From NCBI GenBank assembly GCA_023475455.1, contig JAMCVR010000042.1, forward strand, positions 7,345-12,848: DNA of 5,504 nucleotides, given 5' to 3'. Below are positions 1 to 4,639 of this stretch, piece after piece. The position numbers were made by a program, and so were the translations under genes. This DNA comes from Thermoplasmatota archaeon. Its GTDB lineage: Bacteria > Pseudomonadota > Gammaproteobacteria > Burkholderiales > Thiobacillaceae. The notes beneath the pieces are model-generated. The model had not been told where the DNA came from. It was given only the letters and a program-made list of their open reading frames with translations, and made no database searches. Each line of letters starts with the position of its first letter. The first letter of the stretch is position 1.

Positions 1-115
1 CGCCTGGGGGTAGTGGACGCGAACCAGGAAAAACTCGCGCAGCGGCTCAAGTTCGGCAAGGTCGACGAGTTCCTCGCCGCGCTCGGCCGCGGCGACGTCG
101 GCCAGCGCGACCTGG
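1..115 (+). repeat. Left copy of 115-bp direct repeat inside relA (visible end of a 360-bp tandem duplication)
   Basis: These bases are identical to 361-475, an offset of 360 bp or exactly 120 codons, so the frame is kept. Identity stops at base 116 (g here, t at 476). The next residues after the break are GHRC of the TGS domain. In ordinary RelA this is preceded by a histidine-rich stretch ending in Asp-Leu/Val, not by helical-domain sequence. The simplest reading is a tandem repeat of the unit 116-475, with the preceding copy only partly inside the window. Confidence 0.93.
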
Positions 116-984
116 GGCACCGCTGCCGCGGCGCCAGGGTCAACGGCGCGATGGTGCCGCTCAACACCGCGTTGGAGAACGGCCAGCGCGTCGAGGTCAT
201 CACCGCCAAGGAGGGTGCACCGAGCCGCGACTGGCTCAACCCCGCGCTCGGCTATCTGGCGACGCACCGCGCGCGTTCCAAGGTGCGCGCCTGGTTCCGC
301 CAGCGCGACGTCGGCGAGCAGGTCGGCCTCGGCCGTACCCTGCTGGAAAAGGAACTCAAGCGCCTGGGGGTAGTGGACGCGAACCAGGAAAAACTCGCGC
401 AGCGGCTCAAGTTCGGCAAGGTCGACGAGTTCCTCGCCGCGCTCGGCCGCGGCGACGTCGGCCAGCGCGACCTGGTCAACGCGCTGCTGGAGTCGGGCAA
501 GGCGGCGCCGGCGCTGGTGCCCATGGCCAAACCGCGCGCGCGCGCCATATCCGGCAATGCTGTCGTCATTCCGGGGCTGGGCGACGTGCCGCTGACGCTG
601 GCGCGCTGCTGCAAGCCGCAGCCGCCCGAGGCCATCGTTGCCTACAACACGGTCGGGCGCGGCCTGACCGTGCACCGCGCCGATTGCGCCGCGCTCAGGC
701 GCGCCAATCCCGCCCGCATGATGGAGGCCGAATGGGGGCTCGACGCCGGTGCCGCGTTCGAGGTGAACATCCACCTCAAGGCGTTCGACCGCCAGGGCCT
801 GCTGCGCGATATTTCAGACGTCATTGCCAAGGACAGGCTCGATGTGCTGCGCGTGAACACCGAAAGCCGCGGCGAGTATGCCCACATGCAGCTCACCGTG
901 CGAGTCAAGGAATTGCAGCAGCTGGCCCGTTTGCTGGCGCGCCTGCAGCATGTGCAGAATGTGATCGAGGTGGGGCGTGGCTGA
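1..984 (+). CDS. relA: RelA (p)ppGpp synthetase, C-terminal regulatory part, 5' end outside the window, internally duplicated
   Basis: This is the C-terminal half of the ribosome-associated enzyme that makes (p)ppGpp from ATP and GTP/GDP when uncharged tRNA stalls the ribosome. The reading frame is open from base 1 and gives 327 codons before TGA. Codons 39-68 match the second half of the TGS domain (GHRCRGARVNG, then NGQRVEVIT). A helical region follows, with SRDWLNPALGYL at about 75-86 and ARSKVRAWFRQ at about 91-101. The zinc-finger/CC domain has Cys203-Cys204 and HRADC at 225-229, and an ACT/RRM domain fills about 252-325. The RelA-like SRDWLNP and AWFRQ stretches favour RelA over SpoT. 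The hydrolase and synthetase domains would lie upstream. Codons 1-38 are an exact copy of codons 121-158, and that helical-domain sequence runs straight into the TGS half, which is not the normal order. A GTG at 13 is internal, not a start. The family assignment is secure; an intact product is not. Confidence 0.93.
   Translation, partial: RLGVVDANQEKLAQRLKFGKVDEFLAALGRGDVGQRDLGHRCRGARVNGAMVPLNTALENGQRVEVITAKEGAPSRDWLNPALGYLATHRARSKVRAWFRQRDVGEQVGLGRTLLEKELKRLGVVDANQEKLAQRLKFGKVDEFLAALGRGDVGQRDLVNALLESGKAAPALVPMAKPRARAISGNAVVIPGLGDVPLTLARCCKPQPPEAIVAYNTVGRGLTVHRADCAALRRANPARMMEAEWGLDAGAAFEVNIHLKAFDRQGLLRDISDVIAKDRLDVLRVNTESRGEYAHMQLTVRVKELQQLARLLARLQHVQNVIEVGRG
361..475 (+). repeat. Right copy of the 115-bp relA direct repeat
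   Basis: This exact copy of 1-115 is in its expected place, in the helical region between the TGS and zinc-finger domains. It continues naturally into VNALLESGKAAP, so it is the ancestral position and the left copy is the displaced one. Both copies end on cgacctgg. Native RelA would also be expected to read Asp-Leu-Gly at the TGS breakpoint, so a short microhomology at the junction is likely, but the native site is outside the window. Confidence 0.9.
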
Positions 985-1387
985 ACCGGCCGGTCTCAAG
1001 GACGATGTGCCGCCGTCGTGGACGCCGTGGTGGCGCAACTGGAAGGTGATGCTGCCGCTGTGGTGCGCGATCGGCGGGCTGGTGTGGCTGGGTTTGCACT
1101 TCAACGTCGACCGCAGCGTGATCGCCGCCAGCGTGGTGGCGGTGGGGCTGCTCTCCAACGCCTTTGCCTGGCTGCTCGGCATCGTCGCGCTGGTGCCGGT
1201 GATCGGCCCGATTATCGTCAAGGTGCTGTCGATCGGCTTCATCTGGCTGCTCAATGCAGTCGGCTACCTGGTGTCCTACATCGCCATCCGGCGCGGCTAC
1301 TCCAGGGATGTGCTGACCTACCGCGGCCTCACGATCGCGGTCATCATCGGCATCGTGATCGGCTTCGTGCTGGGCAGGCTGTTTTAA
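977..1387 (+). CDS. Small integral membrane protein of unknown function, downstream of relA
   Basis: The product is a 136-residue hydrophobic protein that I do not recognise. The N-terminus (1-20) is soluble and Trp/Pro-rich (VPPSWTPWWRNW). Four membrane segments can be read at about 23-42, 47-70, 73-104 (one long or two short, split by the Pro-containing PVIGP) and 117-135. The loop between the last two is positively charged (RRGYSRDVLTYR). The likely start is GTG at 977, inside the last codons of relA. A GAGG at 967-970 lies six bases upstream, and the reading frame begins AEPAGLKDD. The 8-base overlap with relA (977-984) suggests translational coupling in one operon. The stop TAA (1385-1387) overlaps the stop of the convergent mnmH. 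A role in the stringent response is not shown by the sequence. Confidence 0.8.
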   Translation: MAEPAGLKDDVPPSWTPWWRNWKVMLPLWCAIGGLVWLGLHFNVDRSVIAASVVAVGLLSNAFAWLLGIVALVPVIGPIIVKVLSIGFIWLLNAVGYLVSYIAIRRGYSRDVLTYRGLTIAVIIGIVIGFVLGRLF

Positions 1388-2529
1388 GCCGAGGCCAGAA
1401 TCGTGCGCGCCAGCTGCTGCAGGCCGCTGACCGACAAATTGTTCGTGTGGAAAGTCTGGTCGCCGGGGGAGGGCGCGTAATTGCGCGCCAGCGACTTGAA
1501 ATACGCCGGGTCGTAATGTTGCTCCAGCAGGGCGGCCACCAGTTCGGGCCACGCCCGGAGGCTGGCCAGCGCCTGCCACGCCGCAATGGTCTCGCTGCCG
1601 CGCAGCGTGGTGAGATGACCGAGTTGGCGGTTGATCGTCTCCGGGTCGTGCAGAAAGTGCACGTAATCCTCGGTCAGCAGCTGCACCCGCGTCGCCAGCG
1701 GCACCTCGATCCGGATGCAGGCGCTGGCACGCATGGCCGCGATCAGCACGTCGGGCACCCTGAGCGCACCGATTTTCTTGCTTTCCGATTCGACGAATAC
1801 GGGCCGGCCGGGATCGAAGCGGCCGAGCGTTGACCAGATGGCGCTCTCGAAGTTTTTTTGCGACGGCTGGGCTTGCCCCGGCAAAGCCCCCAGCAGCGAG
1901 CCCCGGTGCGCGGCCAGTTCCTCGAGGTCGAGCACCTGCGCCCCCTCGCCGGCCAGCGCCTGCAGCAGGCGGCTCTTGCCGCTGCCGGTGGGGCCGCTTA
2001 CCACGCGATAGCGGAACAGCGCCGGCAGGCGGGCGAGTTCGGCCACCACATGCCGGCGATAGGCCTTGTAGCCGCCATCGAGCTGCATCGCGGCAAAGCC
2101 GACTTTCTGCAGGATGTGCGTCAGCGAGCCGCTGCGGCTGCCGCCGCGCCAGCAATACACCAGCGGGCGGTACGCCTTCGTCTTGTCGGCAAACCACACG
2201 TCCAGATGTTGGGCGATGTTGCGCGACACCAGCGCCGCGCCGACTTTTTTCGCCTCGAATGACGACGCCTGCTTGTACAGGGTGCCGACGCGTTCGCGCT
2301 CGGCGTCGTCCAGCACCGGCAGGTTGATCGCGCCGGGGATGTGGTCATCGGCAAATTCGCCAGGGGAGCGGACGTCGATGATCTCATCGAAGGCCGCGAG
2401 GTCGGCTACGGTGGCAGGCAAACGGGGCTCAACTTTCAGGGGAAGACGCGGGGATGCGATCAGGTTTCTGCCATTGTCACACGGCCGCGGCCACAAAACC
2501 GCGCTGGCAAGCGTTCGGGACAGTCTCAC
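1384..2529 (-). CDS. mnmH: tRNA 2-selenouridine synthase (MnmH/SelU/YbbB), full length
   Basis: MnmH replaces the sulfur of 2-thiouridine at the tRNA wobble position with selenium. It uses selenophosphate from SelD and proceeds through a geranylated intermediate. An N-terminal rhodanese domain (about 47-160) begins FDEIIDVRSPGEF and carries the catalytic Cys126 in VYCWRGGSRSGS, equivalent to the CARGGQRS cysteine of the E. coli enzyme. A P-loop domain follows, with Walker A GPTGSGKS at 179-186 and the family motif DLEELAAHRGS at 201-211. The C-terminus is complete at TAA and overlaps the convergent membrane-protein gene by 4 bases. The start is uncertain. GTG at 2529 gives 381 residues with a long non-conserved leader, while family alignment by eye would fit TTG at 2421 (residue 37) as well. 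The 5' two-thirds (to codon 242) lies inside the tandem duplication, but this copy is uninterrupted. No selD is visible here. Confidence 0.93.
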   Translation of the reverse strand: MRLSRTLASAVLWPRPCDNGRNLIASPRLPLKVEPRLPATVADLAAFDEIIDVRSPGEFADDHIPGAINLPVLDDAERERVGTLYKQASSFEAKKVGAALVSRNIAQHLDVWFADKTKAYRPLVYCWRGGSRSGSLTHILQKVGFAAMQLDGGYKAYRRHVVAELARLPALFRYRVVSGPTGSGKSRLLQALAGEGAQVLDLEELAAHRGSLLGALPGQAQPSQKNFESAIWSTLGRFDPGRPVFVESESKKIGALRVPDVLIAAMRASACIRIEVPLATRVQLLTEDYVHFLHDPETINRQLGHLTTLRGSETIAAWQALASLRAWPELVAALLEQHYDPAYFKSLARNYAPSPGDQTFHTNNLSVSGLQQLARTILASA

Positions 2530-2532
2530 GGG

Positions 2533-2651
2533 GCTGCGCCTGTGGCCGGCTGGCGTAGATGGCAGGGGGCGACAGCACAGCTTTCTGGCCGGCGCAGCTT
2601 GATCGCGCGCAGCCTGGATTACCTTATCGGCAGGCGCGTGGCGCGGCTGCG
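2533..2651 (-). promoter_or_regulatory. Hairpin-rich leader of mnmH (two candidate stem-loops)
   Basis: This gap between the small ORF and mnmH has no convincing ORF, but it can fold into two hairpins when read on the minus strand. The first pairs 2645-2651 with 2608-2614 (CGCAGCC with GGCTGCG, 7 bp). The second pairs 2591-2598 with 2533-2540 (GCTGCGCC with GGCGCAGC, 8 bp) and extends by GGCC at 2587-2590 with 2544-2547 across a 3-base bulge. The second hairpin ends 3 bases before the GTG start candidate. I recognise no known riboswitch class. In GC-rich DNA such stems can arise by chance, so a regulatory role is inference only. Confidence 0.35.
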
Positions 2652-2661
2652 TCTTTGACTC

Positions 2662-2835
2662 CTAAACGACTTTCAGGGCAGCGGACTTGCGATCTTCCGA
2701 GCGCCGGCCCGTTACCTTGCGGCGGTCTGCCGTGAGGGTGGGCGGCGGGGCTGCATCGCGCGGGGCGACGCGACGATCCCCTAAACGGCGTTCCAGCGGG
2801 ATGAACTCAACTTCATAAACGGGCAGGGCAGACAT
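2662..2835 (-). CDS. Arg-rich 57-residue small protein, unknown function (downstream copy)
   Basis: I do not recognise this small ORF. The product is hydrophilic and basic. It starts MSALPVYEVEFIPLERR and carries Arg-rich stretches, ERRLGDRR at about 15-22 and DRRKVTGRRSEDRK at about 37-50, on either side of a Pro-rich linker (APPP). ATG at 2835 is chosen over the upstream TTG at 2868 because a good ribosome binding site, AAGGAC, lies at 2843-2848 on the minus strand, about 7 bases before the ATG. The TTG would also fall inside the predicted promoter. A promoter with an overlapping palindrome lies just upstream. The gene sits 132 bp before mnmH on the same strand, so co-transcription is plausible. 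An identical copy lies at 3847-4020. No membrane segment, signal peptide or Cys is present. Confidence 0.6.
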   Translation of the reverse strand: MSALPVYEVEFIPLERRLGDRRVAPRDAAPPPTLTADRRKVTGRRSEDRKSAALKVV

Positions 2836-2854
2836 GGCGCGTGTCCTTGCTTGT

Positions 2855-2885
2855 CGAAATATTGACAATTTTAGTCAATATTTCG
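2855..2885. promoter_or_regulatory. Perfect 12-bp inverted repeat over the small-ORF promoter (operator candidate)
   Basis: CGAAATATTGAC (2855-2866) and GTCAATATTTCG (2874-2885) are exact reverse complements separated by the 7-base AT-only spacer 2867-2873. The spacer contains the minus-strand -10 box. A second, overlapping pair TTGTC (2851-2855) and GACAA (2864-2868) is also perfect. The AT-rich site stands out from its GC-rich surroundings. Symmetry centred on a -10 box is what a dimeric repressor operator would look like. The regulator is unknown and is not encoded in the window. It lacks the GC stem and T-tract expected of an intrinsic terminator. Confidence 0.7.
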
Positions 2886-2897
2886 GCGGACGTGCAA
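2868..2897 (-). promoter_or_regulatory. Sigma-70-type promoter candidate for the small ORF (downstream copy)
   Basis: Read on the minus strand, -35 TTGCAC (2892-2897) and -10 TAAAAT (2868-2873) are separated by 18 bases. Transcription would start near 2861, leaving a leader of roughly 25 nt with the AAGGAC ribosome binding site before the ATG at 2835. It may also serve mnmH. The call rests on consensus matching by eye. Confidence 0.5.
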
Positions 2898-2916
2898 GGC
2901 GAAACTGACCAATAAG

Positions 2917-2932
2917 CGGATTATTTCATCCG
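2917..2932 (-). other. Short stem-loop between smpB remnant and small-ORF promoter
   Basis: CGGAT (2917-2921) pairs with ATCCG (2928-2932) around a 6-base loop, and flanking TAA/TTA could pair if one base bulges. The same element follows the real smpB stop at 4102-4117. It could be a weak smpB 3' hairpin, but the stem is short and no T-run follows it. Confidence 0.25.
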
Positions 2933-3714
2933 TTAGTCGGCTCTTTTCCACAAATCAGTGCCGGGCGGTGCGCATCATGCGCTGTTTTTCGGCCGGGATC
3001 GAAGCGGCCGAGCGTTGACCAGATGGCGCTCTCGAAGTTTTTTTGCGACGGCTGGGCTTGCCCCGGCAAAGCCCCCAGCAGCGAGCCCCGGTGCGCGGCC
3101 AGTTCCTCGAGGTCGAGCACCTGCGCCCCCTCGCCGGCCAGCGCCTGCAGCAGGCGGCTCTTGCCGCTGCCGGTGGGGCCGCTTACCACGCGATAGCGGA
3201 ACAGCGCCGGCAGGCGGGCGAGTTCGGCCACCACATGCCGGCGATAGGCCTTGTAGCCGCCATCGAGCTGCATCGCGGCAAAGCCGACTTTCTGCAGGAT
3301 GTGCGTCAGCGAGCCGCTGCGGCTGCCGCCGCGCCAGCAATACACCAGCGGGCGGTACGCCTTCGTCTTGTCGGCAAACCACACGTCCAGATGTTGGGCG
3401 ATGTTGCGCGACACCAGCGCCGCGCCGACTTTTTTCGCCTCGAATGACGACGCCTGCTTGTACAGGGTGCCGACGCGTTCGCGCTCGGCGTCGTCCAGCA
3501 CCGGCAGGTTGATCGCGCCGGGGATGTGGTCATCGGCAAATTCGCCAGGGGAGCGGACGTCGATGATCTCATCGAAGGCCGCGAGGTCGGCTACGGTGGC
3601 AGGCAAACGGGGCTCAACTTTCAGGGGAAGACGCGGGGATGCGATCAGGTTTCTGCCATTGTCACACGGCCGCGGCCACAAAACCGCGCTGGCAAGCGTT
3701 CGGGACAGTCTCAC
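2926..3714 (-). pseudogene. mnmH: Truncated mnmH copy fused to out-of-frame smpB tail
   Basis: The first 242 codons are identical to the complete mnmH at 1384-2529. They include the whole rhodanese domain with Cys126 and the Walker A motif GPTGSGKS. At the duplication junction (2990/2991) the frame enters the smpB tail in another phase and adds 20 unrelated residues (KTAHDAHR through to EPTNG) before TGA at 2926-2928. The last 139 residues of MnmH are missing. A 262-residue product with an intact selenium-transfer cysteine could be made, because the full leader and upstream promoter are also duplicated. Loss of the C-terminal region makes normal tRNA modification unlikely. It is called a pseudogene because a complete copy lies downstream. 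Confidence 0.9.
2955..2990 (-). pseudogene. smpB 3' remnant (last 11 codons plus stop) left by the duplication
   Basis: These 36 bases equal 4140-4175, which encode [11 protein letters not shown] and the stop of SmpB. At 2991 the sequence switches directly to mnmH sequence, so no start or body of smpB is present. It marks the right end of the left duplication unit and is read out of frame by the truncated mnmH copy. Confidence 0.92.
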
Positions 3715-3717
3715 GGG

Positions 3718-3836
3718 GCTGCGCCTGTGGCCGGCTGGCGTAGATGGCAGGGGGCGACAGCACAGCTTTCTGGCCGGCGCAGCTTGATCGCGCGCAGCCT
3801 GGATTACCTTATCGGCAGGCGCGTGGCGCGGCTGCG
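3718..3836 (-). promoter_or_regulatory. Hairpin-rich leader, duplicate copy upstream of truncated mnmH
   Basis: This is identical to 2533-2651, with the same two stem-loops (3830-3836 with 3793-3799, and 3776-3783 with 3718-3725 plus the GGCC extension). It precedes the truncated mnmH. The same caution about chance stems in GC-rich DNA applies. Confidence 0.35.
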
Positions 3837-3846
3837 TCTTTGACTC

Positions 3847-4020
3847 CTAAACGACTTTCAGGGCAGCGGACTTGCGATCTTCCGAGCGCCGGCCCGTTAC
3901 CTTGCGGCGGTCTGCCGTGAGGGTGGGCGGCGGGGCTGCATCGCGCGGGGCGACGCGACGATCCCCTAAACGGCGTTCCAGCGGGATGAACTCAACTTCA
4001 TAAACGGGCAGGGCAGACAT
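3847..4020 (-). CDS. Arg-rich 57-residue small protein, unknown function (upstream copy)
   Basis: This is an exact duplicate of the small ORF at 2662-2835, with the same AAGGAC ribosome binding site (4028-4033) and the same promoter and palindrome upstream. In the ancestral arrangement it would be the gene directly downstream of smpB, 119 bp after the smpB stop and on the same strand. If both copies are real, dosage of this peptide is doubled, while only one full-length MnmH is made. Function is unknown. Confidence that it is translated is moderate, because the ORF is short and the evidence is the ribosome binding site, promoter and preserved frame. Confidence 0.6.
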   Translation of the reverse strand: MSALPVYEVEFIPLERRLGDRRVAPRDAAPPPTLTADRRKVTGRRSEDRKSAALKVV

Positions 4021-4039
4021 GGCGCGTGTCCTTGCTTGT

Positions 4040-4070
4040 CGAAATATTGACAATTTTAGTCAATATTTCG
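4040..4070. promoter_or_regulatory. Perfect 12-bp inverted repeat over the small-ORF promoter (second copy)
   Basis: The arms at 4040-4051 and 4059-4070 are identical to those at 2855-2866 and 2874-2885, with the same AT-only 7-base spacer holding the -10 box. It lies 70 bp beyond the smpB stop. If it is an operator, the duplication gives the regulator two equal sites 1185 bp apart. Confidence 0.7.
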
Positions 4071-4082
4071 GCGGACGTGCAA
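4053..4082 (-). promoter_or_regulatory. Sigma-70-type promoter candidate for the small ORF (upstream copy)
   Basis: -35 TTGCAC (4077-4082) and -10 TAAAAT (4053-4058) on the minus strand are spaced by 18 bases, as in the other copy. It would drive the upstream small ORF and possibly the truncated mnmH. Confidence 0.5.
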
Positions 4083-4139
4083 GGCGAAACTGACCAATAA
4101 GCGGATTATTTCATCCGTTAGTCGGCTCTTTTCCACAAA

Positions 4140-4589
4140 TCAGTGCCGGGCGGTGCGCATCATGCGCTGTTTTTCGCGCTGCCATTCGCGGTCTTTTTCC
4201 GCTGCGCGCTTGTCGTGCTGCTTCTTGCCCTTGGCCAGGCCGATTTCCAGCTTGATGCGGCCTTTCGAATAATGCATGTCGAGCGGCACCAGGGTGAAGC
4301 CGGCCCGTTCGGTCTTGCCGATCAGCTGGTTGATCTCCGCCGCGTGCAGCAGCAGCTTGCGCGAGCGTGTGGGGTCGGGGTGGATGTGGGTGGAGGCCGT
4401 GGGCAGCGGGCTGATGTGGCAGCCGATCAGGTAAACGGCACCGTTCTTGACGACGACATAGGCTTCCTTCAACTGCACCCGGCCGGCGCGGATGGCTTTC
4501 ACTTCCCAGCCTTCGAGCACGAGTCCGGCCTCGAATTTTTCCTCGATGAAGTAATCGTGAAAGGCTTTTTTGTTGTCGGCGATGCTCAT
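4140..4589 (-). CDS. smpB: SsrA-binding protein SmpB (trans-translation)
   Basis: SmpB binds the tRNA-like domain of tmRNA and brings it to ribosomes stalled on broken mRNAs, so that the nascent chain is tagged and the ribosome released. With the ATG at 4589 the protein has 149 residues, normal for the family. It starts [22 protein letters not shown] and continues with the family motif [24 protein letters not shown]. The OB-fold core contains [20 protein letters not shown]. The basic C-terminal tail ([19 protein letters not shown] onward) is the part that inserts into the mRNA channel. A TTG seven codons further upstream is less likely, because the family begins near MSIADNKKA. The gene is divergent from ratA across 50 bp. 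Its last 36 bases are repeated at 2955-2990. tmRNA itself (ssrA) is not in the window. Confidence 0.96.
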   Translation of the reverse strand: MSIADNKKAFHDYFIEEKFEAGLVLEGWEVKAIRAGRVQLKEAYVVVKNGAVYLIGCHISPLPTASTHIHPDPTRSRKLLLHAAEINQLIGKTERAGFTLVPLDMHYSKGRIKLEIGLAKGKKQHDKRAAEKDREWQREKQRMMRTARH

Positions 4590-4639
4590 GGGTGGCGGGC
4601 TTGCGTACAATTCTCGATTTTACAAGGCTTCAGTATCCC
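4590..4639. promoter_or_regulatory. Divergent smpB / ratA intergenic promoter region
   Basis: This 50-bp AT-richer gap must hold both 5' ends. A TACAAT at 4606-4611 could be a plus-strand -10 for ratA, and a TAAAAT on the minus strand (4617-4622) could be a -10 for smpB. Neither has a convincing -35 at 16-18 bases, so the assignments are tentative. The opposing -10 candidates lie only 5 bases apart, so the two promoters would compete. An AAGG at 4624-4627 is a weak, rather distant ribosome binding site for ratA. Confidence 0.35.

Larger units (their letters stand above)
1806..2990. repeat. 1185-bp tandem duplication, left copy
   Basis: The unit runs from codon 242 of mnmH through the mnmH leader, the small ORF and its promoter to the last 11 codons of smpB. 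It is directly followed by a second copy at an offset of 1185 bp. The translations of both copies are identical in several frames, so nucleotide identity appears complete. Strict identity covers 1805-2991 against 2990-4176, which leaves a 2-base overlap (cg) at the junction. The left breakpoint falls at the centre of the palindrome GGCCGGCC (1802-1809). No terminal inverted repeats, target-site duplication or transposase gene are seen at the borders. Confidence 0.97.
2991..4175. repeat. 1185-bp tandem duplication, right copy
   Basis: This is the second unit of the head-to-tail duplication. Its right end lies within the intact smpB, so smpB is unbroken, and its left end lies at the mnmH break. 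The ancestral order can be rebuilt by joining 1805 to either unit and then 4176. The absence of visible differences between copies implies a very recent event or an assembly error. Confidence 0.97.

Noticed and set aside
1018..1833. 271-residue plus-strand open frame
   Set aside because: It overlaps the membrane-protein gene in another frame and runs antisense to mnmH. Its low-complexity Arg/Gly-rich translation is typical of GC-rich shadows.
905..2197. 430-residue minus-strand open frame
   Set aside because: It is a shadow frame running antisense to the relA end and the membrane-protein gene and out of phase with mnmH. It has Arg/Ala/Pro/Gly-rich composition and no domains.
2662..2868. 68-residue form of the small ORF starting at TTG 2868
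   Set aside because: The TTG overlaps the predicted -10 region and lacks an upstream ribosome binding site. ATG at 2835 has AAGGAC at good spacing.
2855..2885. Palindrome as an intrinsic terminator of smpB or as an att/dif recombination site
   Set aside because: The stem is AT-rich with no following T-run, and it coincides with a promoter -10 box. No integrase is nearby. An operator is the better reading.
1806..4175. Composite transposon or insertion sequence explaining the repeated block
   Set aside because: There is no transposase ORF, no inverted repeats at the ends and no target-site duplication. The repeated content is purely chromosomal genes, so a simple tandem duplication fits better.
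1..4175. CRISPR or phase-variation repeat array
   Set aside because: There are only two copies of each repeat, the units are long and lie within genes, and no regular spacers or short tandem units are present.
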